Source: Nymphaea colorata
Taxonomy: Eukaryota > Streptophyta > Magnoliopsida > Nymphaeales > Nymphaeaceae
DNA length: 64,000 nucleotides
Direction of reading: 5' to 3'
Assembly (NCBI RefSeq): GCF_008831285.2
Contig: NC_045145.1
Coordinates: 16,818,040-16,882,039, forward strand
Shown: positions 1 through 11,166 of the stretch, piece after piece
Layout: every line of letters starts with the position of its first letter
Position numbering within the stretch: the stretch's first letter is position 1
Position numbers and translations under genes: made by a program
The notes under the pieces: generated by a model
Databases searched by the model: none
What the model was told of the DNA's origin: nothing
What the model saw: only the letters and a program-made list of their open reading frames with translations

Positions 1-404
1 TACATATACGAAACTCGAATAAAATAAAAGGAAAAGGAGAAAGAAGAAGAAAATTAAGGGGGACACCAAAATTAACTCTATAATTGAAAACACAAAGGGA
101 AAAAGCGCACATACTCGCGATCAATATTTCATCAATAAAAGGAAGACGAAATTCCTAATCTATGACAAATGATTGTCATGTATGGTCAACTCTCGCATGT
201 ACCCATTAGCCCATGTCACCAACAAAACTCAACACCAGTCCCATGAACGTCAAATTAGTGATCCAATCGGAAGCAAATTGGGAGAAAATCCCAACTCTCG
301 TGTTTGAAACTTCGCAATTGGGTCCTCTAAATTTTAGTTCAACCGATAGCAAGATACCAAAAAGGAGTTCTCAAACGCAAACGAATAGAATAGAGCACGA
401 ATAC

Positions 405-662
405 CTGATGGAAGCTCAAATCCCCTCTGTAACCCAGAGCTTTGATGGAGGACGTGATCTTGGTACAGATATCGATTCTCTCCGCTGTGCAATCTGGCAA
501 GGAAGTAGGGAAGGAGACGGAAGAATCCATGAGATTTAGAGACTGGGAACATATGGAGATCAAGACAGAAGGAGCCATCTCGCGGATCGACGAAACCCCA
601 GTGGGAAGAGAGACCCCGAACTGTTCCAGAGAGCTGAGGAGGATCTCCTGAGCTTCCTCCAT
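405..662 (-). CDS. CCDC22: CCDC22-like protein, first coding exon (partial gene)
   Basis: The minus strand opens at 662 with MEEAQEILLSSLEQFGVSLP and reads 86 codons to a GT donor at 404-403. The N-terminus matches the family pattern of CCDC22 proteins (MEExxxILxxSLxxxG...P), which begin with a calponin-homology-like NN-CH domain and continue into a coiled coil. In animals CCDC22 works in the CCC complex with COMMD proteins in endosomal recycling; the plant role is inferred. The exon ends in ...LGYRGDLSFHQ, just before the position where family members continue with a leucine-rich stretch. The remaining exons must lie left of position 1. I see no convincing second exon in 1-404, which looks like AT-rich intron. 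A CT-rich stretch at about 710-735, upstream of the ATG, is a likely 5' leader. Frames overlapping this exon are shadows. Confidence 0.72.
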
Positions 663-2420
663 GTCCTTTCACTGTGAAATCCACCAGCACTGCAGTATGG
701 AGCAGCTCGCCCCCTCTCTCTCTCTTTCTCTCGCGGCAAATATGGCAAAGAGAAATTTGGCTTAGCAGGTAAATCTAAACACGAAATAAAGCCAAGAAAA
801 CCGCATCTTTATTTTCTCATTTTGTTTTTTTGTTTTTTTGTTTTTTTTCTGTGTACCTGAAAAAGTGTTTACCACTTTACTCTCATTAATCAGATGTTTT
901 AAAATTTTGAATCAGAAACTGGATGTACCCCAGATTTGGTGCTTATTTCTACAGTCAGATGGCATAGTCCAATCCATAAAATTTGTTGGCCCTCCATTTT
1001 AATAAAGAAAAAATCTTGTCAATCAAATGTGTTGATCAAATATTTCAAGTAAAAAAAGCGAGCATTGTAATCTTAAAAAAAAATCATGAAATTCGATTTC
1101 TGCATGAATGTTTCATGATTTCGTTGAAATTTTTGTCGATCTTTGGCATTCTATATCTATATGTACGGATTTAAAAAGTAAAGGAACAATAAACTAAAAT
1201 CTAGATACAGGAGATTCGGCAAACTATATACATAAACCTTTAACTTCTATGTTCAAGTTTAGATTGAGAAAATTTTCTGATTTCTCATGGCACAGCATGC
1301 AATGCATTTTATCATGTAGAAATATACCGCTTTCAATATATATATATATATATATAAGAGTAAGTAATTTGTGTCTTACAAAGTTGTGTCTAATACATCT
1401 AATCTGCCCACCACTTCAACTATTTGCGGGAGAGGATTGAATACGACTTTATAAGACACAGCCTCTCTCTCTCTAGCCGGCTACTCCTCTCTCATTACTT
1501 CTCCCGTCATTAATGCTTGTTGTTAACTATTAATTATGAGATAAAAGGGCGTGTCAAAGCGGTTGTTATAATGTTAATAAGGAGGAAAAAGGTGCTCACA
1601 TAGAGAGAGATACAGAGAGACAGTCAAGTTCACCGATCTTTGGGTATATGTGGGCACATACAACACAGGAAATCCATAGTTGCTCGATGGTTAACATGTT
1701 AAAAATTTGTAGATAAAAGAATCATAAATAGTCGTTAAGGTCACTATAAACCATTGTTGCATTATAAGCTATTTTGTAACGAATTTTTTTTAATTGTTAA
1801 CTATCCGGTGACATCAAACATCCTATATGTACTGGATAATGAATTAATGATAGATATCATTTTAGCCTTTGTGAAGCAGCGTATACATATGAAAGCACTG
1901 TACACAAATATAATTTGCATAAGTTAATTATATACACATAAGTTTAAATTTGTAATTGCAATAATTTAATTTACAAAGCACTGCACACACATGATTGAAA
2001 AAATGATCTGCAACAATAGAGGTAATAACTTTTAACAGCTTTAGAAGTTGCTTTTACAACGACGGCGTTATGTATAATATTGCACATCAAGACGATAAAC
2101 CGAGTACTCCTAAGTGGACTCGGACCATAAATCAACCAAGTTGCCAAATTATATTACAGAAGGGGTTGCAAAAATACCGAAGAGCCCCTAATAGCTGGCT
2201 TCCTACTGGCCTTTGGCTGCTTGAGTCAAGAGGACGCTGCCTGTAATTTGGCCCCTACCAAAATGGTGTGTATGCATTAAAATATGAAAGAAAGAAAGGT
2301 AGCCACTGTCGTTCAAATGTTAACCCCTCGGTGGTGATCGAGAAAAAGAAAAACGAAAAATCAGAGTGAGGAAGAAAGAGACGACCGACTGGCTCCCATC
2401 GAAGAATTTCTTCGGAGAAA
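663..2420. other. Intergenic spacer between divergent CCDC22-like and FAR1-like genes
   Basis: No credible coding exon was found. The spacer is AT-rich, with a poly-T-rich tract around 815-850, a short (TA)n run near 1336-1356 and CT/GA-rich stretches near 1460-1480 and 1600-1620. It should hold the promoters of both divergent genes, but no TATA box could be assigned with confidence. Confidence 0.5.
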
Positions 2421-4875
2421 ATGAGTTATGAGTGGGTCTCACTTCCCCTATGAAGGTTCTCTCTCTTTCTCCCCCTATCCCTCTGTAGAATACATGATTT
2501 TTTGTGTGGATCACCGAACAATTAGTCTGTTACAGTTCATACGACTCGTTTTCCGATTCGTTGAAGTTGTGGTTTTTCGTCTTTCGGTGAATTCGCTGTG
2601 CCCAATACTTTTTACTTACCTAATGTTTGCGTTTTTTGAGAGTTTGTGGTTTTTTCCCCTCTTCATTCTTCTTCCTGCTAGCTTTTTGTAGAATTTCCCT
2701 TTGCTAGTCATGCTGCTTGTTTCTTAACATGAGTGGGGACGAAATTCCGGAAGCGTAACTGCGAAATGGTGATGCCTCTACTGATGCTCGGATCATGCCT
2801 CTTGTTTCTTAACATGGCTGAGAAATGAAAAATCTGAACTTGCAGCTGTGGAATACCAATGCCCTAGGTGTTGTTTGGAGTTTTTTTTTATCTGTAATTC
2901 ATGTATACTTGCTTAGTCCTAATTATATTTCTGCATCGACTAAGAATCGTTCTCGGTACTGGTCACAGGAAGAGGAAGAAGTAAGAAGGGAGGATATGTT
3001 ATTTGTGAATTTGAGTGAACGAGGCATTGTTCGCTTTAGGCATTTACTTACTGCTCCGTTGTTCTCATTTGTTGTCACATGCCTTAGTATCGACTTTTGC
3101 ATCTCTCAAGCATTCCTTTGCATGCTTCAAGTGAGAAAATTTGAAAGCTATACTGTATTTCCTTGCTGGGATATTTCTACCTTCTTATATGACCCAAATG
3201 TTCGTTTCCACTCTTTTAAGGGTCTGAAGTAGGGGCTGTAAGAAAACCTGTAACCCATGAAGGGAAACATGACTTTAAGTGTGGGATCTAGCATATATTT
3301 GGTTTTCTGATTCTACGTTCTGGGGATTGTTGTTGAGTAGCATGTAATACTTTTCCCTTTTTTACTATGTTCATCATGGTGAGGTTCAATGGGGTTATTT
3401 TCTTTTGTCTTATCACAAATTCATGTGCCCGGGAAATATTACTGAGAAAACAAATGTTGGTAGTTTGGGGGCTTCGATGGGGTTGTCTTGCCTTATCACA
3501 AATTCATGCCCCCAGGAAATGTTACTGAAAACACAAGCATTGGTGGTCTGGGGCCTTCTTTCCCTGTGGAACATCTCCTGTGTTTGCACTTCTAGTTTGG
3601 TACAATAAAATGCACCAATTGTCTCTCTTTCCTGCCAAAACCCACTCGTTTTAATTAAATTATCTGTTCCTTTTGAGGAATTCCATATTCTGGTTATGCA
3701 TCCCAAGGTTTGCAGTTGAGACTTGAGAGTTAACATCTTATATGCATGAATTTCATACATTTAAATTTCAAAACATCCAATATTCTCCCTTTTAATGATT
3801 CTACAGTAAGATTTGGACCAGAAGAATACCCTCAATCTATTAATTTCTATTTGTTCACTTTAATTGTTCTTATCAAAATGGAAGTCTATATATACTGGTC
3901 TGTCTTCATAGCATGACATAATTAGTGCTCTATATGTCATACTCCATGCCGAACCTTAATGCAGCTATATAGAGTATAGACTGTGGGTCCATGTACAACT
4001 GCAATCTTCTAGATGAACATCTGGCAGGACTTCATAGGTGAGTTTACTGATTGAAAGTCAAAATCAAATGGGAAAGAGTCATAGATGGTACAGATAATAT
4101 TTTTGGAATATGATCAGTTTACCTATATTTTTAGACAACCACGATATTGTTGAAAGATATTCATGAAATTGTATGACAAATATTTGTTATATTTTCTTTC
4201 CTTGTCTGAAATTTTTGATCTGAGTGCTGTTGTTGCTGTTTAATTCATTCTTCATTTAATTTATGCTACATTTTTTTCAACCTTTTTCTCTGCTTATCTG
4301 AAATATAAAGAGGACAAGTAAATATCTTTTGTATTTTACCAGTTTTTTCTTTCTTTACATTTTGATTGGTGTTTCTAGATTTTCAAATAGCACCTTTCAA
4401 ATTGTTTTTTTAGGCTTTCTCAAGCTGGCTAAAGCAGAATCGTGCTTTATGCCAAGGGACATACTCCAGATATTGATTTTTTGACTTTTTTCAACTTGAA
4501 ATTTATGAGTCTAAACGCTGAACTAGTTGGATGGTGAAATGGTAATACGAGAATTGTAGTTGATCTCTCTTGGTCTGGAAGATTCCCGATATATGTGAAT
4601 ATTACCATGGTAGATGTTTCAAGTTGTCCTTGTGTCCCACTTGTTAGGTTTTAATGAGTTTGTCTTGTCAATAGAGGAAATCCATATTTTAGAAATTATG
4701 TTCTGTAGCTTGACTTTCATTTATGGTCCTAATATCCTTTTTTATATTATTTCTGGGTTTATTCTATATTGTTGTGTGGCTTTTTTCAAATCTATTGAAT
4801 CCTTCAAAAAAGTTTTTGGTCTTTTTGGTTCTGCTATCAAGGTTTTTGATATCTTGCACAGGTGGCTGTAGGTTC
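2421..4875 (+). other. Probable 5' leader and leader intron of the FAR1-like gene
   Basis: The coding region begins at 4876, about 15 bases after a good acceptor (TTGCACAG, ending at 4861). The stretch before it has long T-rich intron-like sequence and many stops, so I read it as a 5' UTR exon somewhere around 2420-2590 followed by a leader intron of about 2.2 kb. Inside are two local direct duplications: a CATGCTGCTTGTTTCTTAAC-like unit at 2709 and 2794 (85-bp offset) and a CTTATCACAAATTCATG unit at 3409 and 3492 (83-bp offset). The open frames here have no recognised product and mostly lie within the predicted intron. Confidence 0.4.
3388..3560. repeat. 83-bp direct tandem duplication in leader intron
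   Basis: CTTATCACAAATTCATG begins at 3409 and again at 3492. The following 60 bases are also similar (GGAAATATTACTGA versus GGAAATGTTACTGA, then GTTGGTAGTTTGGGG versus ATTGGTGGTCTGGGG). The copies are diverged, so the duplication is not recent. Confidence 0.75.
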
Positions 4876-7192
4876 ATGCCTGTAATGGAGATGAGTGCTC
4901 ACGATGTTTCATCTGCTATTTTTAAAGCTAAAAGTGCTCATTTCTCGTTAGCGACATCTTCTGAAGAAACCTTTTCATCATCCCCATCACCATCATCATC
5001 TCCTTCTCCATCACCATCATCACATGCACCACCTAGCGGTAGTGAATCAGCCCCATACATAGGACAAGTATTTTCTGGTGATGAGGCTGCTTATAATTTC
5101 TACAAGAACTTTGCCAGGAGTAGGGGATTTGCAATTCGGCGTCAGAAAGCCACGAGAAAAAGAGGGTCATATGAGACATCTATTACCAGTAGATATTTTC
5201 TTTGCCATCGAGCAGGATATCCTGTTCAAAAGGCGGATGGCAACAAAGTTCAGAGGTGCAAATGTGGAGCAGGAATGGGAATAAAGAGACTTTTATCAGG
5301 TGATTCAAGATGGGTAGTTATTCATTTTTCTAACATTCATAATCATGATATGATTGATCAGGCGAGATTAAGTTTCCTCCCAGCTTATTGCAAAATCACA
5401 GAAAATGACAAGAACAGAATTGCAACTCTTGCTAAGGCTGGTGTTGGTGTGAAACAAATTTTACGTTCCCTTGAGTTGGAGCATGGTGTTGAGTTGGGTT
5501 GCTTGCCATTCTCGGAGAAGGATGTTATAAATTTCATTCAATCAATTAAGGTGGTTGTTAATGAAAATGGGCAGGATCTATTAGGGCAATGTTCTAATGC
5601 CTCGTTGTTTAGCGGGGAAAACTCAAGTAGTTCAAACCAACTTGACTTGCAAGTGCAGAGATTACAATTGATTGCATCAGACATCATCATGGAATTTAGA
5701 AGGAGCAGTGTAGATTTTGAGTTAGTTCGAGATGAATTGGTAAAGGTCCGAGATCTGGTTAAACGGCTACAAAGCAAGGGTGACACGACATCCAGGATAG
5801 CACCAAACTCATTAGTTTTAGCTGGAACAGATACATATGTCAATGGCATAGGTCTTACTTCTGGATATAATCCTTTTCAAATAGTTGCTAATGGACGATA
5901 TGTGGGCAAAAACCATGAAGAAGGTACTAAGCTGGCCAAGAAACCAAGGTACTGCAAGGTGCCTTCCTGTCGCCAAGCTGGTCATGATTCGAGAAATTGT
6001 CCCATGAGAAAGGTTGCACAGGTGGAGCTTGGTGTCCAGAATTCTGTCAGGTGAGGTTTTGCAGTGTTTATTGCATGTTTTGGCTCTCTATCACCAGCTG
6101 GAATTTATCATGGTTAATGTATCCCTTGTAGTCTAGGGCGAGAACCTGTTCAAATAGTTAATGACATGTGTAAATGAAAAATCCATTGGCAGCAGCACCT
6201 CAGCCAAAAAACCTAGATATTGCAAGGTCCCTTCTTGCGGCCAAACTGGTCATGATTCCAGAAATTGTCCCATGAAAAGGCCTCCACAGCTAGAGATCAG
6301 TAGCCAAGCTTCTCTCAGGTGACATTTTGCTCCATTACTTGCTGCATGTGTTCGACTTATATACCATCGGCTGGTACTTATTTGTGCTGCCAAAAAGCCT
6401 AGGTATTGCAATTCATGTGGCCAAAGTGGTCATGACTCAAGAAATTGCCCCATGAAAAGGGCTGCCACCCAGCTGCAAATTGGTAGTCAGGCTCCTGTCA
6501 GGTGGGATTCCTTCTTGTTGCAGGTGTTGATTCTGTTGCCGCTTGGTAATTACTTTTTTCTCTTTTATCTATTGTAGTTTAGTGCACAATCCTGCCCAAT
6601 TAGCTGGTGATGCAACCCCTCTAAGTGATAAGTCAAATGGAGATAGCAACTCAGCCAAAAAACCAAGGTACTGCAAGGTGCCTTCTTGTGGACAAACTGG
6701 TCACGACTCAAGGAACTGCCCCATGAAGAGAGCTAGCGAATCTATGTTTGGACTCCAGTCTGCGATCAGGTAATCCATATAAGATACTCAAAGTGTAGTC
6801 TGGTGCCAGGTTCCACTTTTGTATGTGTAACTGAACTGACATATATTTCGTCCACCTTTTTTTTTTCATGTTTTTCTTATTTCTTTTCCTTACGTACATT
6901 GGTTACAGTTTAATGCAAAACCATGTCCAGAATGCTATTCAGGTTCCCTCGACAGATGGAATTTTGAAAGTCATTAGTGAACCAGTGAAAAGACCTAGAT
7001 ACTGCAAGGTGCCTAATTGTGGCCAACCTGGGCATGACTCAAGAAATTGTCCATTGAAAAGGGTTACTGAGTCGGAAATTTTAATGCAGCCTTTAAACAA
7101 GTAATGTAAATGTCTTTGGTGGTCATTTTTTGTTATTCGTGGAGTATCAATTCTAAATCTTGTGCTACTGTCTTATGTGCAGGATGGATTAA
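4876..7192 (+). CDS. FAR1-type DNA-binding protein with C-terminal zinc-knuckle array
   Basis: Exons: 4876-6050, 6193-6318, 6403-6501, 6578-6769, 6909-7100, 7183-7192; the sum is 1794 nt, 597 residues. A Ser/Pro low-complexity stretch (about 32-55) precedes a FAR1 domain (about 61-160) of the WRKY-GCM1 zinc fold, with candidate ligands C110, C128/C130 and the HNH at 155-157. Residues 255-320 are helical and probably coiled coil. From residue 359 on, five RYCKVPSC-x4-H-x4-C motifs follow, one per exon, with basic flanks. FAR1 relatives bind promoter DNA in the nucleus; full FHY3/FAR1 proteins also carry a MULE transposase core, which is absent here. The knuckles may bind RNA or DNA (inference). 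The last exon adds only Lys-Met-Asp-stop. The start is the first ATG after the acceptor; ATGs at residues 4 and 6 are alternatives. Exons 2 and 3 are the least certain. Confidence 0.8.
5930..7100 (+). repeat. Five-copy zinc-knuckle exon repeat
   Basis: The codon for Tyr of the RYC motif falls at 5950, 6218, 6404, 6669 and 7000. Spacings are 268, 186, 265 and 331 bases, so the duplicated unit is about 265-270 bp and includes intron sequence as well as exon. The downstream introns of copies 1 and 2 are recognisably related (GTGAGGTTTTGC and GTGACATTTTGC, then similar T-rich sequence). Copy 3 has lost about 80 bp, including its 5' exon part and two codons inside the knuckle. Copies 4 and 5 share the same exon length (192 nt) and begin alike after the acceptor (TTTAGTGC and TTTAATGC). 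Confidence 0.85.
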
Positions 7193-10100
7193 TATCAGTT
7201 GTCTACCTGCAACTAAAGGTATTGCTTGACAAGTCAGCATTATTACTCCTAGCGCAATCTTTGAAATTTATGAGTGCATAATTGAAGATGTTATGAATTT
7301 CTAGATGAGTTCATGCTCTATACTAGAAGTTGCAGTCTTTTGATGTTTTTTCTTTCTTTGCAAATTGTAAAGACTCAGGCTGCTTCAGCATCCTCTCATC
7401 CCTTTTTGTTGTCTAATGCAATCCACATATAGATTTTTGTTTTCTGGCTTCCTGTAGCCCTGATAATTTTTGTTGAATGGTGCAGTAAAATTCTCCATCT
7501 GTTCCCCAATGGACCAACCTCCGTTCTTATTTTTTGAGAATGATAGTATGCGTCTCATGTGACCCTTTTCATCTGCACCTGCTTAAGGGTCATGCTCGCT
7601 CTGTTAAACACACAAAAGAACTGTTTTTTAGGAACTGTCCTGCCAAGCAGAAAATGTAGGTAAAAGTGTAACCGTTCTTACTAGGGCTCTTGTATGAATT
7701 GGCTTCTTGTTTTGCTCATGCTGCTACTCTGTCTCAGTCACTGCTCTGTGCGTCAAAGCTGTTGACTTTTTGTTATTTGATTATTCTGAAGGCTGAAAAT
7801 CAAGTTCTACTAATATTTTCTGCTTCAGTGTTCATGTGCTTTGGCAATTCATACTCTTCCGGACTAATTGTGCTTCTATTTGCATTCAAGATGCTTCAAC
7901 AGATGGGAGCACTTTTTTTTTTTTTTGTAAATATGGTCGAACAGGTCCTCTAGTGACTAATTACTTGTCTATGGAAATGTTTCTGTAATCGATGCATGCG
8001 TGCGTGCCCATGAGAAAGCTGGAAACGTTGTTTGTGCACAGGTATTTGGAAAAGTCTTGTATCTTGTTTAGTAAATTCTTTCGATTTTTGGTTGTTTCTT
8101 TGTGAGCTAAGATTAATCACCAAAACAAGGTTCTTGGAACATCACTGCACATAGATAGTGCTTCTGCCTCTATAGCTCATGCACTTGGATGGAAACGGTA
8201 TGCTCTCATATGAATTATGATCTGAACAACGGAATCTGGTAGTGATAGGTCTTCGACTCCACAAGGTATATAAATGAGCCTAACAAACAAGAAATGAGGT
8301 ATTCTGGTTTCTGTTGTGAGCGTGTTCAGCCTTGGCCTAAGTTACCATCCTAAGATTCAGTCGAAGGCCCAACCAAAAAATCTTTGTAAGAATGTCATTT
8401 TCTTGAGGGAACGAGGCATAGCAGTCCAAAAAATTTTTACTTGGTAATTTCGTTTTTGAAAGTCAAAGTGGGTCTTGAGCCCGAGTGTTGTTGGAATGCA
8501 GACGCGCATGTCCGCATGGAGAAATTGTGCCATATATTTACGGCAGCTCTAGTGGGACCTGACAATCTGATCACGCTTTCTTTTCGTTCAGCTCATTTAT
8601 TTGATAGGAATGATTAGAACGAATGATTACTTTGGCTGGGCAGCATGTTACTATGCCTGCAACTCAATTGACTTCGGATCAGGATGCTGGAAACTTTAAT
8701 TTATCATTTTTTGTAGATCTTAGATCTGAGAATCTGATGTTTCTTCATTCTATGAGAGGCCCATGCCGGCGGCGGCGTTCATCTAAATTCCAGCTTCATG
8801 TTTACGCATCCCAACGCCCAGGGGGTTGGATTTCGGTGCGCTGAATATATCAGCTTTAAGATTCAAATCATTTTCAGTGCCGCCAACAGGAGACGCTAAA
8901 AACCCGATCCAAACTACAATAGCGTGTATAATTACACGGCTTGGTCATGGACTCTACAAAAAAATTGGCAAGACAACAAAGAGGAGAGGGAGAGAGGAAA
9001 GAAAAGAAGAAGTGTGCGTGTGTATGGTTGCGGGGAGGAAGGTTCGCACGGTTGGTGGTGGTGAGAGACTCATAAGAGACCGAAGCCCCTGTCTCCAGAG
9101 GTCTAGAGTACACCCGTCAATGAGTATAATTCATCCACTGTTTATAATCCAAACGTATAGCAATCTGGCCTGAATTTGCATGCAGGTGCAGCCAAAATAG
9201 AAAGCAAGGTGAATATCACTCTTCAGCAGATAGCTGATGGAGTCTAATGATGTAGCAGCGTCCTTTCTTGTTGAAAGGTCATGCTGTGAACCGGAGTGTT
9301 CAAGAGATGCTGTGAACTGGAGAAAGAGCAAGAAGGAAAAAGGTAATTGATAGACTTGGCAGCAAAGAGACAAGGGGGCAACAGCAAGGAAGGTTCAAGC
9401 CGTTTCTATATGATAATATGCACTGTAAGTTTGTAAAAATATTGATATGACCGGTCAAGAGGACCCCAAGGAATGACCATGGCCTAAGAGAAGGGTCGGA
9501 GAGCCTCAACAAGGCCAAAGGTGGCACATTAGCGACAGGCGAGGGCGAAGAGGTAGATGGGCAATGCGTAAGAGAAGGGGGAGATTGGTAGTAACTTTCT
9601 CGCATAAGTGAGATTATGAAGGAGATGGGTGAAGCTGGGACCAAAGTTATGGGGTTCAACAAGGGCATATTAAAGGATGAGGAAGGTTTTTCTGTTCAAA
9701 AAAGCAAAAAAAAAAAAAAAAAACCAGCGGCCTCCACCAGAAGCAGAGAGAGAGGTAATATTCATGCGGCGAAGATCTGCAACCCCCATACCCACAGAAG
9801 GGAAGGCGAAGCAACAGTGTCCCTTCACTCTATGGTAGCCGATAAAGATGGGCGATCCCCCTCCCGGAGGAAGCGACTAAGGAGACGGTGAAGCTTAGAA
9901 GGAAAGAGCGATTAGATTTGTAGATGGCGACCTCTTCATAAGCTTTTGAGAACTTGAAACATCAGTTGCTTTTAGAAAAACATTTTCAATTTTAAAAACT
10001 TTATGAATTTTCTAAAGAATTTGTATAACCTGCCCAAATGAGCCTATTTGAAGCGTCTAAAGAGGCCGAAGGTTTTCAGAACGGAGGCTTAAAAAAGAAG

Positions 10101-11166
10101 AAAAAATCAGTTTTTACCTGAAAAACGTTAATCCATGTTCACGTTCAGGATCTGTGGCCTCAGATTGTCACAAAATCATACTCGGATCTGCCGATGCAAT
10201 TTCTACAAAATATATTTGATCAAAGATCCAATTTGGGGAGGTAACAAAGTTTTACAATATCTGAACGCAAACTGAACTTTTTTTGGGTTGGCGAAACTGA
10301 TCTCCGGATTTAGACGAATATACGTAAACGCTTCTTTTAGCTATTCCGAGCTGGCTATTCAGAACTAGGTAGTGCTACATTGTTCGATCCAAATCCAAAT
10401 GAGATCGGCTTCAACAAAGCTATATATATCAGAACCGGAGCCAGAACGCGTCGCCTGCTATTTCCGTGTCCGTGAAATGTTGCATTTCCAAAGTCCTATT
10501 CTTAGTACGTAAGCATGCAAGAATGATACGTGTAAGGTGTCGGCATAATTCACTCAAAGCACCAAGCACGTTGGTGTAGTACAGATGGTGTGGAGAGGGA
10601 CCGGTCTGATTCATCGGAATAAACATCGGATTCAACTCGATCTACGGTGACCGATTACAGTTTATTTTCCCCCTGCAGTTTGACCGCCATTTCTGTTCCT
10701 TCTGATAGAAGCTAGATCTGTGAATCCACTCTTTAGTGCCACTCGTCTGAGTGGTTTTCTGCACCTTTTAGATGTTTTGATGGTACCCACATCGTAAAAT
10801 CATGAACCATGTCATGATATCAATCAACCATCTCATGGTTTGTTGCTTTAGCTAAACGAATAATTCTTTAACTATCATTTGTTTGTCTATTCCTGCACTT
10901 CCCTGATTTAGCTCTTTCCCTTTTTTCTCCGTGTTTTCAACCAGTTTGAGATATTGGTGCATGGGAGTGACTCTGTAAGAAAGATCTCTGTGAGAACCTG
11001 AGATTAGCTTGTTCTGGTTTCCCCCATTTGGTGACTCAACTAGTCTTGATTCACTAACATCAACCTCTATCTCGATTTCTCTCAACTTTGAGGATGTGGA
11101 AGTTCTGATATTTTCAAATTCTATAGAAAAGAGAAGTGCTTGCTGTCTTAGAGCCCTGCTGAAAGT
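7193..11166. other. Intergenic spacer, no gene recognised
   Basis: Short open frames occur on both strands (for example near 8623-9173, 9300-9668 and 9616-9891), but none shows a recognisable domain or a plausible exon chain. A pure A run lies near 9705-9722. The last few hundred bases before 11167 probably form the 5' leader of the next gene, with possible acceptors near 10943 and 11152. Confidence 0.45.

Noticed and set aside
334-690. 118-codon minus-strand frame overlapping the CCDC22-like exon
   Set aside because: It is a shadow in another frame. The overlapping frame starting at 662 has the recognisable N-terminus and a clean donor.
9300-9891. Two overlapping open frames (122 aa minus, 91 aa plus)
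   Set aside because: Low-complexity composition, a poly-A run in the plus frame and no domain or splice chain. Treated as chance open frames.
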